Assembly (NCBI RefSeq): GCF_002863005.1
Contig: NZ_PKDG01000052.1
Location: 1-64,000 of the forward strand
Reading direction: 5' to 3'
Source of the DNA: Pseudoxanthomonas sp.
GTDB lineage: Bacteria > Pseudomonadota > Gammaproteobacteria > Xanthomonadales > Xanthomonadaceae
DNA length: 64,000 nucleotides
Shown here: piece after piece, positions 1 through 11,479 of the stretch
How the letters are laid out: every line of letters starts with the position of its first letter
How positions within the stretch are numbered: position 1 is the stretch's first letter
Notes under the pieces: model-generated
Databases searched by the model: none
The model's input: the letters and a program-made list of their open reading frames with translations, nothing else
Told to the model about the DNA's origin: nothing
Position numbers and translations under genes: made by a program

Positions 1-6
1 GCTGGC

Positions 7-33
7 GCGCTCCGCGATGCTAGCGCGGAGCGC
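7..33. repeat. Perfect 10-bp inverted repeat at the window edge
   Basis: Arms GCGCTCCGCG (7-16) and CGCGGAGCGC (24-33) enclose a 7-base loop. It lies just upstream of the point where the protease gene stops resembling its family. It may be a natural hairpin or a fold-back artefact at a sequence end. Confidence 0.6.
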
Positions 34-63
34 AAACGGTGGTGGTGCCATGCGTGCCGGGAG

Positions 64-1989
64 GTGCCGGGAAGGCTCTACTGGCTCACAGAGGGCACGA
101 GGCGGTGCACCGGGCCAGAGCTGGAGCGCCGCATCCCGCAGGGCGGCGCACCACGGGCAGTCCAGCAGCGCGTGGGCCAGCGCGTCGCCTTCGCCCGCGC
201 CCTGTTGAAGCAGGACTTCGACTTCACCGGCAGCGAGCGCTGGGAATACGACCGCGAAGACGCACCGTGGGCCGCCGATGGCAAGGCCCTGGACGGGATC
301 TGGAAGAAATCGGTGATGAACGACTGGCTGCGGCTGAAGCTGGCCGGCAAGAAGCCCGACGACATCCGCAAGACGCTGGACAAGCGCTACGCCAACCTCC
401 AGCGCAGCATCAACGAACTCAAGACCGAGGATGTCTTCCAGACGTTCCTCAACGCGTACACCAGCGCGATCGATCCGCATACGGATTACTTCACGCCGCG
501 CACCGCCGAGAATTTCAACCAGTCCATGTCGCTGTCGCTGGAAGGCATCGGCGCGGTGCTGCAGCGCCAGGATGACCTGGTGGCGATCCGCGAGATCGTG
601 CCGGGTGGCCCGGCCGACCTGAGCGGCAAGTTGAAGATCGGCGACCGCATCGTGGCGGTCGGGCAGGGCAAGTCGGGGCCGTTGACCGACGTGATCGGCT
701 GGCGCATCGACGACGTGGTGGCGCAGATCCGCGGCAAGAAGGATACGCAGGTACGCATCGAGTACATCCCAGCCGAAGCGGGCATTGACGGCAAGCATGC
801 GCAGGTCACCATCACCCGGCAGAAGGTCAAGCTGGAAGAGCAGGCAGCCAAGGCCGAGACCATCGTACTGCCGGCCAACGGTACCGAGCCCGCGCGCCGC
901 ATCGGCGTGATCAAGCTGCCGGCGTTCTACCAGGATTTCGAAGGCCGTCGGCGCAACCCGAACGATTTCAACTCCGCGACCCGCGATATCTCGAAGCTGC
1001 TCGCGCAGTTCAAGACGCAGGGCGTGGACGGCGTGGTGATGGACCTGCGCAACAACGGCGGCGGTTCGCTCGACGAGGCGGTGGAACTCACTGGCCTGTT
1101 CATCGACAAGGGCCCGGTCGTGCAGGTGCGCGAGTCCGGCGGCCGCGTCACCGTCAACAGCGACCGCAAGACCGGTGTCGCGTGGGACGGTCCGCTGGCC
1201 GTGCTGATCAATCGCTATTCCGCGTCCGCATCGGAAATCTTCGCCGGTGCCATCCAGGACTACGGGCGCGGCCTCGTGATCGGCGAGACCAGCTTCGGCA
1301 AGGGCACCGTGCAGAACATGGTCGACCTGGACCGCTGGCCCGCCAATGAAGCGCCGCGCTTCGGCTCGGTGAAGCTGACCATCGCGCAGTTCTTCCGCGT
1401 GGCCGGCGGCAGCACGCAGCACAAGGGCGTCGTCCCGGACATCGCGTTCCCCGTGAGCGTGGACGCCAGCGAGTACGGCGAAAGCACGTACGACAACGCG
1501 CTGCCGTGGACGCGCATCGCTGCCGTCCCGCACACGCAGTACGGCAACTTCGCGCCGCTGCTGCCGCGTCTCGAGGCCTTGCACGCTGCGCGTTCGGCGA
1601 AGGACAAGGAGTTCCAGTGGTGGTCCGAGGACGTGGCCCAGTACCGTGCCGAGGCCGCCAAGAAGTACGTCTCGCTCAATGAAGCCGAGCGCCGCGCTGA
1701 GCGCGAGCGCCAGGACGAGCAGCGCAAGCAGCGGCAGGCCGAACGCAAGGCATTGGGCCTGGCGCTGGACCCGCTGGCCGAGGACCTGGCCGACGACGGT
1801 CTCGGTGCGTCCGAGCGCGACATCGTGAAGGACGCGCAGCGCGAGAAGCTGGCCGACAAGCGTCCGGATCCGTTGCTGCGCGAATCCGCCGCCATCCTTT
1901 CGGACGCGATCAGCGTCCTGGGCCAGGACCGCAAACTGTCGGCGCAGGTGCTGCCCGATTCGCCGGGTCCGGGTCGCTGGGCGCAATAG
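64..1989 (+). CDS. Carboxy-terminal (tail-specific) protease, 5' end damaged or missing
   Basis: Periplasmic S41-family Tsp/Prc protease, which cleaves proteins from their C-terminus and in other bacteria trims lipoproteins and peptidoglycan enzymes. A PDZ domain follows at about residues 170-260 (motif GIGAVLQ near 180). The S41 core has the catalytic serine in NRYSASASEIFAG and the lysine in SFGKGTVQ. The C-terminal third is charged (RAERERQDEQRKQ), as in the Tsp C-terminal domain. Recognisable sequence starts only at about residue 36 (QQRVGQRVAFARALL). The preceding residues are not Tsp-like and there is no signal peptide, while family members are roughly 100 residues longer. The frame stays open to base 1, so the true start is outside the window or the first ~170 bases are rearranged. 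The start at 64 is formal only (GTG). Confidence 0.85.
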   Translation: MPGRLYWLTEGTRRCTGPELERRIPQGGAPRAVQQRVGQRVAFARALLKQDFDFTGSERWEYDREDAPWAADGKALDGIWKKSVMNDWLRLKLAGKKPDDIRKTLDKRYANLQRSINELKTEDVFQTFLNAYTSAIDPHTDYFTPRTAENFNQSMSLSLEGIGAVLQRQDDLVAIREIVPGGPADLSGKLKIGDRIVAVGQGKSGPLTDVIGWRIDDVVAQIRGKKDTQVRIEYIPAEAGIDGKHAQVTITRQKVKLEEQAAKAETIVLPANGTEPARRIGVIKLPAFYQDFEGRRRNPNDFNSATRDISKLLAQFKTQGVDGVVMDLRNNGGGSLDEAVELTGLFIDKGPVVQVRESGGRVTVNSDRKTGVAWDGPLAVLINRYSASASEIFAGAIQDYGRGLVIGETSFGKGTVQNMVDLDRWPANEAPRFGSVKLTIAQFFRVAGGSTQHKGVVPDIAFPVSVDASEYGESTYDNALPWTRIAAVPHTQYGNFAPLLPRLEALHAARSAKDKEFQWWSEDVAQYRAEAAKKYVSLNEAERRAERERQDEQRKQRQAERKALGLALDPLAEDLADDGLGASERDIVKDAQREKLADKRPDPLLRESAAILSDAISVLGQDRKLSAQVLPDSPGPGRWAQ

Positions 1990-2126
1990 GGCAGGAGCGA
2001 GGCGGGGACGTGAGGTCGAATGCCGGTCGATCAGGCATCTGGCCACTTCCCGCTCCTCCGGCTGCACGGCGCGCGCAGCGCAAGATCCGGATAGCGCGAC
2101 CGCCGCGTGCGCCCTAGTCTGGGCGC

Positions 2127-2984
2127 ATGGACACGATGCCGCGCCGACTGCCTTCCTCCGATTCCTCCACCTCCGCCGCCGATCCTGTCGAAGCGGCACG
2201 CCGCCTGCTCGACGAAGGCGACCCCTCGTTGTCCGAACTGGCTGCACGCACGGGCGTCAGCGCGTCCCATCTGCAGCGACGTTTTCGCGCGCGTTTCGGG
2301 CTGAGCCCAGCGGAGTACCTCGCGCGCAAGAAGCTCGGCACGCTGAAGAACGCGTTGCGCACGGGCAGCGACGTAACCTCTGCGCTGTACGACGCCGGCT
2401 ATGGCTCGCCTTCGCGGCTGTACGAGCAGGGCGCGACGAAACTGGGCATGACACCCGCGACATACCGTGCGGGAGGCCGTGGCGTGGCGATCCGCTGGAC
2501 CGTGGTCGATACCGTGCTTGGCCGCACACTGGTGGCTGCCACCGAGCGTGGCATCTGCGCGGTGGAACTGGGTGACGACGATGCGACGCTGGAGCGGCGG
2601 CTGCGCGAAGAGTTTCCGCTGGCGCAACTCGAACGTGTCGAAGCAGGCCGCGACGACTTTCTTGCGCCCCGCCTGCGCGCGGTGGCGGAGCGGTTGGCGG
2701 GTGGCGACGCGGACGTGCCGGTGGATCTGCTCGGTACCGGCTTCCAGCAGCGCGTCTGGGAGGCGCTGATGAAGATCCCGGCCGGTGACACTGTCAGCTA
2801 CGCCGGCCTGGCGCAATCGCTCGGCGCGCCGCGTGCTGCACGCGCGGTAGCCAGCGCATGCGCGCACAACCGCATCGCCGTGGTCGTCCCGTGCCATCGC
2901 GTGATCCGCGGCGACGGTTCGCCGGGAGGCTATCGCTGGGGATTGCCACGCAAGCAGCAGTTGCTGGCGCGAGAGCGCGGCTGA
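2127..2984 (+). CDS. AraC-type HTH / methylated-DNA-protein-cysteine methyltransferase
   Basis: Repairs O6-alkylguanine by moving the alkyl group onto its own cysteine, and carries a DNA-binding domain that suggests Ada-like regulation. An AraC-type helix-turn-helix lies at about residues 28-105 (LSELAARTGVSASHLQRRF). An alkyltransferase domain lies at about 115-285, with the acceptor Cys256 in PCHRVIRG. The zinc-binding N-terminal Ada domain that senses phosphotriesters is absent (285 aa against about 350 for full Ada), so how it would be activated is unclear. ATG at 2127 is the first start in frame. It stands alone, 137 bp after the protease gene. Confidence 0.88.
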   Translation: MDTMPRRLPSSDSSTSAADPVEAARRLLDEGDPSLSELAARTGVSASHLQRRFRARFGLSPAEYLARKKLGTLKNALRTGSDVTSALYDAGYGSPSRLYEQGATKLGMTPATYRAGGRGVAIRWTVVDTVLGRTLVAATERGICAVELGDDDATLERRLREEFPLAQLERVEAGRDDFLAPRLRAVAERLAGGDADVPVDLLGTGFQQRVWEALMKIPAGDTVSYAGLAQSLGAPRAARAVASACAHNRIAVVVPCHRVIRGDGSPGGYRWGLPRKQQLLARERG

Positions 2985-3030
2985 TCCACCGATTTTCTCG
3001 CATAGCGAGATGCCCGCAAGAAAGGAAGTC

Positions 3031-3115
3031 CTGCAGGAGTGCCGCATGGGCGCGATGCTTCTACCGGTGATGGTTGGCGAAACAAGAGCATCGCGCCCAT
3101 TGGGCGCTCCTACAG
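3031..3115. repeat. REP-like inverted repeat, GCGCGATGCT type
   Basis: Imperfect 29-bp arms at 3031-3059 and 3087-3115 include perfect 14-bp inner arms (ATGGGCGCGATGCT and its complement). The element lies between the alkyltransferase gene and the first EamA gene. It can fold into a long hairpin and is probably a dispersed intergenic repeat. No second copy of this type was found in the window. Confidence 0.6.
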
Positions 3116-3248
3116 GTTTCCGGGTCGAGGGTTGAGCGGAATTCAAGGCAGTCCGGAAAGGTTTCAAGGACCCGAGGGCGCTTTCGGCCTGTCGCGTGAC
3201 AGCGACTGGCCTAGAATTGCACCACGCCGCATTTCCCATGGTTCCCCC

Positions 3249-4157
3249 ATGACTTCGTCCGTTCCCGCCGCCGCGCCCGCGCGTGGCGGTCTTGCTGTCG
3301 CTATCGCCCTGGCCATCGTCTACGTGGTGTGGGGTTCGACCTACCTCGGCATCCGCTTCGCGCTGGAAGGTGGCTTTCCGCCGCTGCTGATGGTGTCGGG
3401 CAGCCGTTTCGTCGCGGCCGGGCTGGTGATGTTCCTGTTCCTGCGCTGGCGTGGTGTCGCGCCGCCGACGCGCGCGCAATGGAAGAACCTGCTGGTGATG
3501 GGTGCGCTGCTGCTGTTGATGGGCAACGGCATGGTGGTGCTGGCCGAGCAGACCGTGTCGTCCGGCCTGGCGGCCGTGGCGGTGGCGTCGATGCCGCTGT
3601 GGATGGGCCTGTTCGGCGCGATGCGCGGCCAGCATCCGACGAAGGGCGAGTGGCTGGGCATCGTCGTGGGATTCGCCGGCGTCGTGTGGCTCAACGCCGG
3701 CAGCTCGCTGACCGGTTCGCCGGTGGGGCTGGTGCTGTTGCTGGTCGCGCCGATCGCCTGGGCCTACGGCTCCATCTGGTCGCGCGGCCGCGACCTGCCG
3801 TCGCCGTTCATGACGGCCGCAGCGCAGATGCTCGCCGCAGGCGTGATGCTGGTGGCCGCAGGCCTGCTGCACGGCGAGCGCTTCGATACCGGGGACTGGA
3901 CGCTCGGCGGTGGCCTGGCGGTCGCGTATCTGGCGGTGTTCGGTTCGATCGTCGCGTTCACCGCTTACGTCTGGCTGCTGCACCATGCGCGCCCGGTACT
4001 GGTGGGCAGCTACGCCTACGTCAATCCGGTGATCGCGGTCGCCTTGGGTGCGTTCATCGCCGGCGAGACGTTCACGGCGCACGACCTGGGCGCGATGGCG
4101 GTGATCCTGGCCGGCGTGGTGGTCATCACGCTGGCGCGCGCGCGGCAGGCGAAATGA
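3249..4157 (+). CDS. EamA-family drug/metabolite exporter (YedA-like)
   Basis: Inner-membrane permease of the DMT superfamily, 302 residues with about ten hydrophobic segments in two EamA repeats. The N-terminal motif VVWGSTYLGIRFALEGG is typical of the YedA/RhaT-like branch. The substrate cannot be read from the sequence. The frame is open upstream to 3039, but that stretch encodes the REP-like repeat, so the ATG at 3249 just before the first membrane helix is preferred. Its stop overlaps the start of the next permease gene (ATGA), so the two are likely translated together. Confidence 0.82.
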   Translation: MTSSVPAAAPARGGLAVAIALAIVYVVWGSTYLGIRFALEGGFPPLLMVSGSRFVAAGLVMFLFLRWRGVAPPTRAQWKNLLVMGALLLLMGNGMVVLAEQTVSSGLAAVAVASMPLWMGLFGAMRGQHPTKGEWLGIVVGFAGVVWLNAGSSLTGSPVGLVLLLVAPIAWAYGSIWSRGRDLPSPFMTAAAQMLAAGVMLVAAGLLHGERFDTGDWTLGGGLAVAYLAVFGSIVAFTAYVWLLHHARPVLVGSYAYVNPVIAVALGAFIAGETFTAHDLGAMAVILAGVVVITLARARQAK

Positions 4158-5074
4158 GCGCGGCGCCGATCGATCGCAAGGGCCTGGCGATCACCGCCGG
4201 CACGTTCCTGATCTGGGGCGTGGTGCCGCTGTACTGGCACCTGTTGAAGGCAGTGCCGTCGTTCCAGATCATCGCGCACCGCATCGTGTGGAGCGCCGTG
4301 CTGGTGCTCGGCTGGCTGCTGCTGAAGAACGGACGCCGCTGGTGGCAGCAGGTGCGCGCGCAGCCGCGCGCCGTGCCGTTGCTCGGCATCAGCAGCCTGC
4401 TGATCGCATTCAACTGGGGCTTGTACATCTGGGCGGTCAACGCCGGCCACGTGGTCGAAACCAGCCTGGGCTACTTCATCAACCCGCTGATCAACGTGGT
4501 GCTGGGCGTGCTGGTGCTGCGCGAACGCCTCTCGCCGGCGCAATGGGTCGCGGTGGGTTTCGCGCTGCTGGGCGTCGCGTGGCTGACGCTGCAGGCCGGC
4601 GCGCCGCCCTGGATCGCGCTGGGGCTGGCGTTCTCGTTCGGCGTGTATGGCCTGGTGCGCAAGCTGGTCGCGGTCGATCCCGTCGCCGGGCTGGGGGTCG
4701 AAAGCCTGTACCTGTTCCTGCCCGCGCTGGCCTACGTGGTCTGGAGCGAGACCGGGCACGGTGGCGGTTTCGTCAGCGGCTACGGCTGGAAGGACGACCT
4801 GTTGCTGGTGTTCGGCGGCGTGGTGTCGGCGGTACCGCTGATCGGCTTCGCCTACGGCGTGCGGCGCATTCCGCTGTCGCTGGTGGGGCTGCTGCAGTAC
4901 ATCGCGCCGAGCATCCAGCTGCTGCTGGGCGTGCTGGTGTTCCGAGAATCCTTCGGGATCGAACGCGCGATCGGGTTCGCGGCCATCTGGACGGGACTGT
5001 TGATCTTCGCGACCGATGGCCTGTGGCGCGCACGTCGCCGCGATGCGGTCGTGGCGACCGCACCGGGGCGTTGA
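4154..5074 (+). CDS. rarD: EamA-family transporter RarD
   Basis: 306-residue inner-membrane protein with about ten transmembrane segments. The opening GTFLIWGVVPLYWHLL, then HRIVWS and LGYFINPLINVVLGV, are characteristic of RarD (named for chloramphenicol sensitivity in Pseudomonas; substrate unknown). It starts at 4154 in a 4-base overlap with the preceding EamA gene, forming a two-gene unit of related permeases, probably an old divergent duplication. The next gene is convergent and ends 1 base after this stop. Confidence 0.88.
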   Translation: MSAAPIDRKGLAITAGTFLIWGVVPLYWHLLKAVPSFQIIAHRIVWSAVLVLGWLLLKNGRRWWQQVRAQPRAVPLLGISSLLIAFNWGLYIWAVNAGHVVETSLGYFINPLINVVLGVLVLRERLSPAQWVAVGFALLGVAWLTLQAGAPPWIALGLAFSFGVYGLVRKLVAVDPVAGLGVESLYLFLPALAYVVWSETGHGGGFVSGYGWKDDLLLVFGGVVSAVPLIGFAYGVRRIPLSLVGLLQYIAPSIQLLLGVLVFRESFGIERAIGFAAIWTGLLIFATDGLWRARRRDAVVATAPGR

Positions 5075-5075
5075 T

Positions 5076-5663
5076 TCAGCCGGGCGTCTTCGCCGCAGGC
5101 GCCGGGCAAGGACCCCCTGCGGCCGTCCACGTCTTGAACGCGGCGACGAACTGATCGTGCGGCACCGGCACCGGCGCGCGCTCGCCCCCGGGATTCCAGC
5201 CCCACAACACCAGCTTGTCTTCCGCCACGTGCTTGACCAGCGCATCGAAGTCGCGGCCACCGTTGCGCTTCTTGTCCTGGATCATCGCGCACAGCTGGTC
5301 GGCCGGCAGGCCGATCCACGCCATCTTGTGGTCGGGCGGCGGCAGCTGCCAGTGCGGCGCCCCCGGCGGTGCGTGCGGGCCGTAGCTCGCCGGTGCGTTC
5401 TGTTCCGCATGGCAGGTCGAGCACGGCAGGCCGGGCGCGCCCTTGCCCTCCGGTCCGCGTGCGACGTTCATCGCATGCGGCGTCTGCGTATCGAACTGCA
5501 GGGGCGCATCGCCCGGGATATGGCAGTTGCTGCAACGGGGGTGCTGGAACACCTTTTCCACGGTAGCGAAGGCGGTCAGCGCCTGCGCCTTCTGTTCCTC
5601 GCTGACACGCGGCTTGCACGCGACGAGCAAAAGGACGGTCAACGACATCATCAGGATGCGCAT
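5076..5663 (-). CDS. Dihaem cytochrome c-like lipoprotein of the Mo hydroxylase operon
   Basis: 195-residue protein with a lipoprotein signal (LLLVAC, Cys16) and two covalent haem sites, CSNCH (Cys44/Cys47/His48) and CSTCH (Cys81/Cys84/His85). It would be a periplasmic, membrane-anchored electron carrier. It is the last gene of a three-gene unit, 8 bp after the molybdopterin subunit, so it most likely takes electrons from that dehydrogenase towards the respiratory chain. The start is the ATG at 5663. Confidence 0.75.
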   Translation of the reverse strand: MRILMMSLTVLLLVACKPRVSEEQKAQALTAFATVEKVFQHPRCSNCHIPGDAPLQFDTQTPHAMNVARGPEGKGAPGLPCSTCHAEQNAPASYGPHAPPGAPHWQLPPPDHKMAWIGLPADQLCAMIQDKKRNGGRDFDALVKHVAEDKLVLWGWNPGGERAPVPVPHDQFVAAFKTWTAAGGPCPAPAAKTPG

Positions 5664-5671
5664 GGCAGGCC

Positions 5672-7864
<2,193 letters not shown>

Positions 7865-7927
7865 GGACACGACCTCCGTCGAACATCGGATCGGGACCAC
7901 GGCATCGCCTGCCGCGGCGGGATGGGG

Positions 7928-8386
7928 TCAGGCTTCCTTGCCCAGCTCGGCGGCGCGGTGCACGGCGGCGCGGATGCGCTGGTAGGTGCCGCAGCGGCAG
8001 AGGTTGCCGGACAGTGCGTGGTCGATGTCGCTGTCGGTCGGTGCGGGAACCACCGCGAGCAGCGCCGCCGCCGACATGATCTGGCCGGACTGGCAGTAGC
8101 CGCACTGCACCACGTCGAGTTCCGCCCACGCCTTCTGCACGGGGTGGGATCCATCGGCCGACAGCCCTTCGATGGTGGTGATCTTCTTGCCGGCGACCGC
8201 CGACGCGGGCGTCACGCAGGCGCGCAGGGGCGAGCCATCGACGTGCACGGTACAGGCACCGCACTGCGCGATGCCGCAACCGAACTTGGTGCCGGTAAGG
8301 CCCATCAGGTCGCGCAGGACCCAGAGCAGCGGCATGTCATCGGAGGCGTCGACTTCGCGCTCCGACCCGTTGACGTTCAACTTCAT
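7928..8386 (-). CDS. (2Fe-2S)-binding subunit of Mo hydroxylase (IorA-type)
   Basis: 152-residue small subunit with two 2Fe-2S domains: the plant-ferredoxin-like motif CGIAQCGAC plus a later Cys (about 38-60), and the helical domain motifs CGYCQSG and NLCRCGTY. It moves electrons from the molybdenum centre. It is first in the operon, followed by the Tat-exported large subunit 63 bp on. It has no signal peptide, fitting export as a complex with its partner. The start is the ATG at 8386. Confidence 0.88.
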   Translation of the reverse strand: MKLNVNGSEREVDASDDMPLLWVLRDLMGLTGTKFGCGIAQCGACTVHVDGSPLRACVTPASAVAGKKITTIEGLSADGSHPVQKAWAELDVVQCGYCQSGQIMSAAALLAVVPAPTDSDIDHALSGNLCRCGTYQRIRAAVHRAAELGKEA

Positions 8387-8557
8387 GGTCACTCCCTGGC
8401 GGCGGCGTGGGACTGGGCGACGATACTCCGTGCCTCCGTAGCGTGCCAGTGAAAGCGTGCGCGGCGGCTTGCACGATCCTGCGGCATGCTTGCCCGATGC
8501 CCTTGCCGGCGCGCGGACCGTTGCCTTCGCCCCCGTGCTTGCGCCATCGTGGTGCGC

Positions 8558-9517
8558 ATGTCGGTCCATCGCCATCCTCTGGAAGTATCCGCGCGCGCCA
8601 GCGAGGCCGGCGACAGCAGTGCGCTGGTCGTGGTCATCGCCACGGAAGGCTCGACCTACGTGCGGCAGGGTGCGATGGCCGTGTTCGCCGCGGACGATGC
8701 ACAGACCGGCTGGTTGAGCGGCGGCTGCCTGGAGCCGGAGATCGCGCGTCGTGCGCGCCATGCGGTTGCCGAGGGCCATCTCGATGCGATGGACATCGAC
8801 ACGCGCGACGACGAGGACCTCTTCGCCGGGTCGGCCGTCGGCTGTCGCGGTCGCCTGCATCTGGCCCTGCTGCCGCTGGATCGCCTGCCGGGATGGTCGC
8901 AGGTGGTGCAGGCGTGGTGGCAGGGCGCAGGCCCGCTGACGCTGTGTCTTGCTGCCGAGGGCGACGTGCTGGCCCAGGCCGGCGACACACACCGGCGGTG
9001 GACGCTACCCGTGGCACCTGCCGCGCATGCGGACATCGCCGGCGACGTGACCGTGCCGCCCCCGCCACGCGTGGCGATCTTCGGCGCCGGCCCCGAAACG
9101 CGCATGCTGGTGACGGTGCTGCGCCAGCTGGGCTGGCATGTCACCGTGGTGGAGCGCCGCGCGCGCTGGATTCCCGCCGACAACATCGCCGATACGTGGC
9201 ACATCCTGTCGCCGGACGACGCACTCGCCGCGCTGGAGCCCGCGCCCGATGCCGCGCTGGTGATGCACCATCATTTCGAACACGACCGCGAGGCCCTGGC
9301 GGCGCTGGCCGGCACTCGGATTCCCTTCATCGGCCTGCTGGGCCCGGTCCGGCGGCGCGAGGATCTGCTGCGGGTACTTCCCGCACATCTGCACGCCCTG
9401 CTGGCGCCGCGCCTGCGGTCGCCGATCGGATTGAAACTGGGCGGGCAGGGGCCTGAAGCGATCGCCCTGAGTATCGCCGCGCAGCTGCAGGCCTGGCATC
9501 ACGGCGAGCCTGCATGA
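8558..9517 (+). CDS. XdhC-family molybdenum-enzyme maturation protein
   Basis: 319 residues. The N-terminal XdhC/CoxI domain has [19 protein letters not shown] and [11 protein letters not shown] Rossmann domain ([14 protein letters not shown], about residue 175) is followed by the XdhC_C core (GLLGPVRRR). Family members bind the molybdenum cofactor, promote its sulfuration and insert it into xanthine-oxidase-type enzymes. It is divergent from the Mo hydroxylase operon and overlaps the MobA-like gene by 4 bases, so all five genes look like one functional locus. The start is the ATG at 8558; upstream GTG codons in frame are possible. Confidence 0.85.
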   Translation: MSVHRHPLEVSARASEAGDSSALVVVIATEGSTYVRQGAMAVFAADDAQTGWLSGGCLEPEIARRARHAVAEGHLDAMDIDTRDDEDLFAGSAVGCRGRLHLALLPLDRLPGWSQVVQAWWQGAGPLTLCLAAEGDVLAQAGDTHRRWTLPVAPAAHADIAGDVTVPPPPRVAIFGAGPETRMLVTVLRQLGWHVTVVERRARWIPADNIADTWHILSPDDALAALEPAPDAALVMHHHFEHDREALAALAGTRIPFIGLLGPVRRREDLLRVLPAHLHALLAPRLRSPIGLKLGGQGPEAIALSIAAQLQAWHHGEPA

Positions 9518-10113
9518 GCGCGCTGCATGCGGCGGTCGTGCTGGCCGCGGGAGGCAGTGCGCGCCTGGGCCTGCCGAAGCAATTGTTGACGCGCGAGGGT
9601 GAAACGCTGGTGCATCGTGCGGCACGACTGGCGCTCGCCTCCGGCGCCTCGCGCGTGCTGGTCGTCGTCGGTGCGCATGCCAGCGACATCGCGGCGTGCG
9701 TCAACGACCTGCCGGTGGCGTGCGTGGCCAATGCGCACTGGGACGAGGGTCTGGCAGGGAGCGTCCGCGTGGCGGCGGATGCACTTGCCGCGCATCCCCA
9801 TGCGACGCTGTTCCTCACCTGCGACCAGCCCGCACTCGAACTCGCGCACCTCCATGCATTGCGGGAAGCCTCGCATCGCGCGCCGTCGGGATCGGCCGCG
9901 ACGCGCTTCGGCGATCGCGTCGGCATCCCCGCGATCATCGCCGCCCCGATGCTGCGTGCCGCCAGGACCCTGCAGGGCGATCGCGGACTGCGCGACGTGC
10001 TGAACGCGGCGGGCGTGGGCGTGATCGCGTGCGATGCGCCGGATCTGTTGCTCGATGTGGATACACCGGCCGACCTGGCTGCTGCCGTGTCGCGCGGATG
10101 GATTGATCCCTGA
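9514..10113 (+). CDS. MobA-like molybdenum cofactor nucleotidyltransferase
   Basis: 199-residue NTP-transferase of the MocA/MobA-like family, predicted to make the cytidine or guanosine dinucleotide form of the molybdenum cofactor. The N-terminal nucleotide motif is VVLAAGGSARLGLPKQLL (the LAAGxSxRxGxxK signature), followed by the metal-binding region TCDQPAL. It overlaps the XdhC gene (ATGA at 9514). It is followed by a convergent efflux operon. The choice of CTP over GTP rests on its association with an xanthine-oxidase-family enzyme, not on a residue I can verify. Confidence 0.8.
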   Translation: MSALHAAVVLAAGGSARLGLPKQLLTREGETLVHRAARLALASGASRVLVVVGAHASDIAACVNDLPVACVANAHWDEGLAGSVRVAADALAAHPHATLFLTCDQPALELAHLHALREASHRAPSGSAATRFGDRVGIPAIIAAPMLRAARTLQGDRGLRDVLNAAGVGVIACDAPDLLLDVDTPADLAAAVSRGWIDP

Positions 10114-10155
10114 CGGCGGAGAGCGCCGGCCAGCGCCGGCGCCCCGTCACCCGCC

Positions 10156-11466
10156 TCAGATCGCGCGCAATGCCTGCGTGATCGGCAGTCGCGCCGCGCG
10201 CAGTGCAGGAAACAGCCCGCCGACCAGACCGATGCCGAGCGCCCACTTCAGGCCACTCCACAGCAGTTCCGGCGTGACCTTGAACTGGAACACCACCTGG
10301 CTGAAGTTGCTGCCCAGCGTGGCCACGCTGTAGCCGTTGAACACTCCCCATGCGATCAGTCCGCCCAGCACGCCGCCGAGCAGCGCCAGCAGCATGGTTT
10401 CCAGCATCACCGCCATCACCACCGGCAGCCCACGGAAGCCGATCGCACGCATCGTGGCGATTTCGCGCGCTCGACCGGCGACGGCGGCGTACATGGTATT
10501 GAGCGCACCGAACACGGCACCGATGGCCATGATGGTGCCGATGACGGTGCCGAGCACCTTGATCAGCGTGTTCAGGCCGGTGGATTGCTTGGTGTAGTAG
10601 TCGCGCGTGGTCAGTACATCCAGTTTCAGGCGCGGGTCGTTCTCCATGGCCTGCTTGAACTGGTCGAAGCCGGCCTTGCCTTCGGTGCGCACCGTCACCG
10701 ACTGGTAGGCGCGGCGATCGTAGGCCGACGACAGTGTGTCGATATCGGTCCACAGTTCCGAATCATGCGCGTCGCCGGAGGCGAACACGCCGACCACCGT
10801 CCACTCCTGGTTGCCCAGCTTCAGCGTCTTGCCGACGTCGAGGCCGCGGTACTGGCCCTTCGCACCCTGGCCGACCACGATCTCGCGCACGCCGACGTTG
10901 AACTTGCGGCCCTCGACCAGCTTCACCTGCGGACGTATCGACCACGCCGCCTCGCTGACGCCACGGAACTGCGCGTTGGCGTCTTCGCCGGTGCTCGCCG
11001 TGGGCAGGTTGACGATCTGCGACAGTTCCGGCGACAGCAGCGCGCGACCGTCCTTGCCCTTGGCGACACCGGCCAGCGTGGAGATCAGCGGCACCTGGTC
11101 GCGACTGATGACCGAGTTGGTCTCCGCCTGCGACCCGCCCCGCAGCACGATGGCGGTGTCCTCGCCGCCGGTCTGCTTCAGCGTGGCCGAAAAGCCTTCG
11201 CCCATCGCCAACATCGCCACCAGCACGCCCACCACGCCGGCAATGCCGACCACGATCACCGAGGACGCGCCCCAGCGCTGCGGCAGGCTGGCGATGCCGA
11301 TCTTCGCGGCCTCCAGCGACAGCCGTCCGCTGCGGGTGAGGAACAGCCACAGTACCAGCGCCACGGCGATGCCGAGCACCGCGAACCACGGCAGCACGAT
11401 CCACACGCCCAGGCCGACGACCAGCGCCACGATGGAGATGAGGTTGCCCAACCATTGCTTCTTCAT
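10156..11466 (-). CDS. MacB-type ABC transporter permease (second)
   Basis: 436-residue FtsX/MacB-like permease. A pair of N-terminal hydrophobic segments precedes the usual first helix (VIVVGIAGVVGVLVAMLAMG). A large periplasmic domain at about 95-290 follows, and then three C-terminal helices beginning near GTVIGTIMAIGAVFGALNTMYA with REIATMRAIGF between them. It is last in an adaptor-ATPase-permease-permease operon. The ATG at 11466 is used because AGGAG lies nine bases upstream. Confidence 0.82.
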   Translation of the reverse strand: MKKQWLGNLISIVALVVGLGVWIVLPWFAVLGIAVALVLWLFLTRSGRLSLEAAKIGIASLPQRWGASSVIVVGIAGVVGVLVAMLAMGEGFSATLKQTGGEDTAIVLRGGSQAETNSVISRDQVPLISTLAGVAKGKDGRALLSPELSQIVNLPTASTGEDANAQFRGVSEAAWSIRPQVKLVEGRKFNVGVREIVVGQGAKGQYRGLDVGKTLKLGNQEWTVVGVFASGDAHDSELWTDIDTLSSAYDRRAYQSVTVRTEGKAGFDQFKQAMENDPRLKLDVLTTRDYYTKQSTGLNTLIKVLGTVIGTIMAIGAVFGALNTMYAAVAGRAREIATMRAIGFRGLPVVMAVMLETMLLALLGGVLGGLIAWGVFNGYSVATLGSNFSQVVFQFKVTPELLWSGLKWALGIGLVGGLFPALRAARLPITQALRAI

Positions 11467-11479
11467 GTCATGTCTCCTG

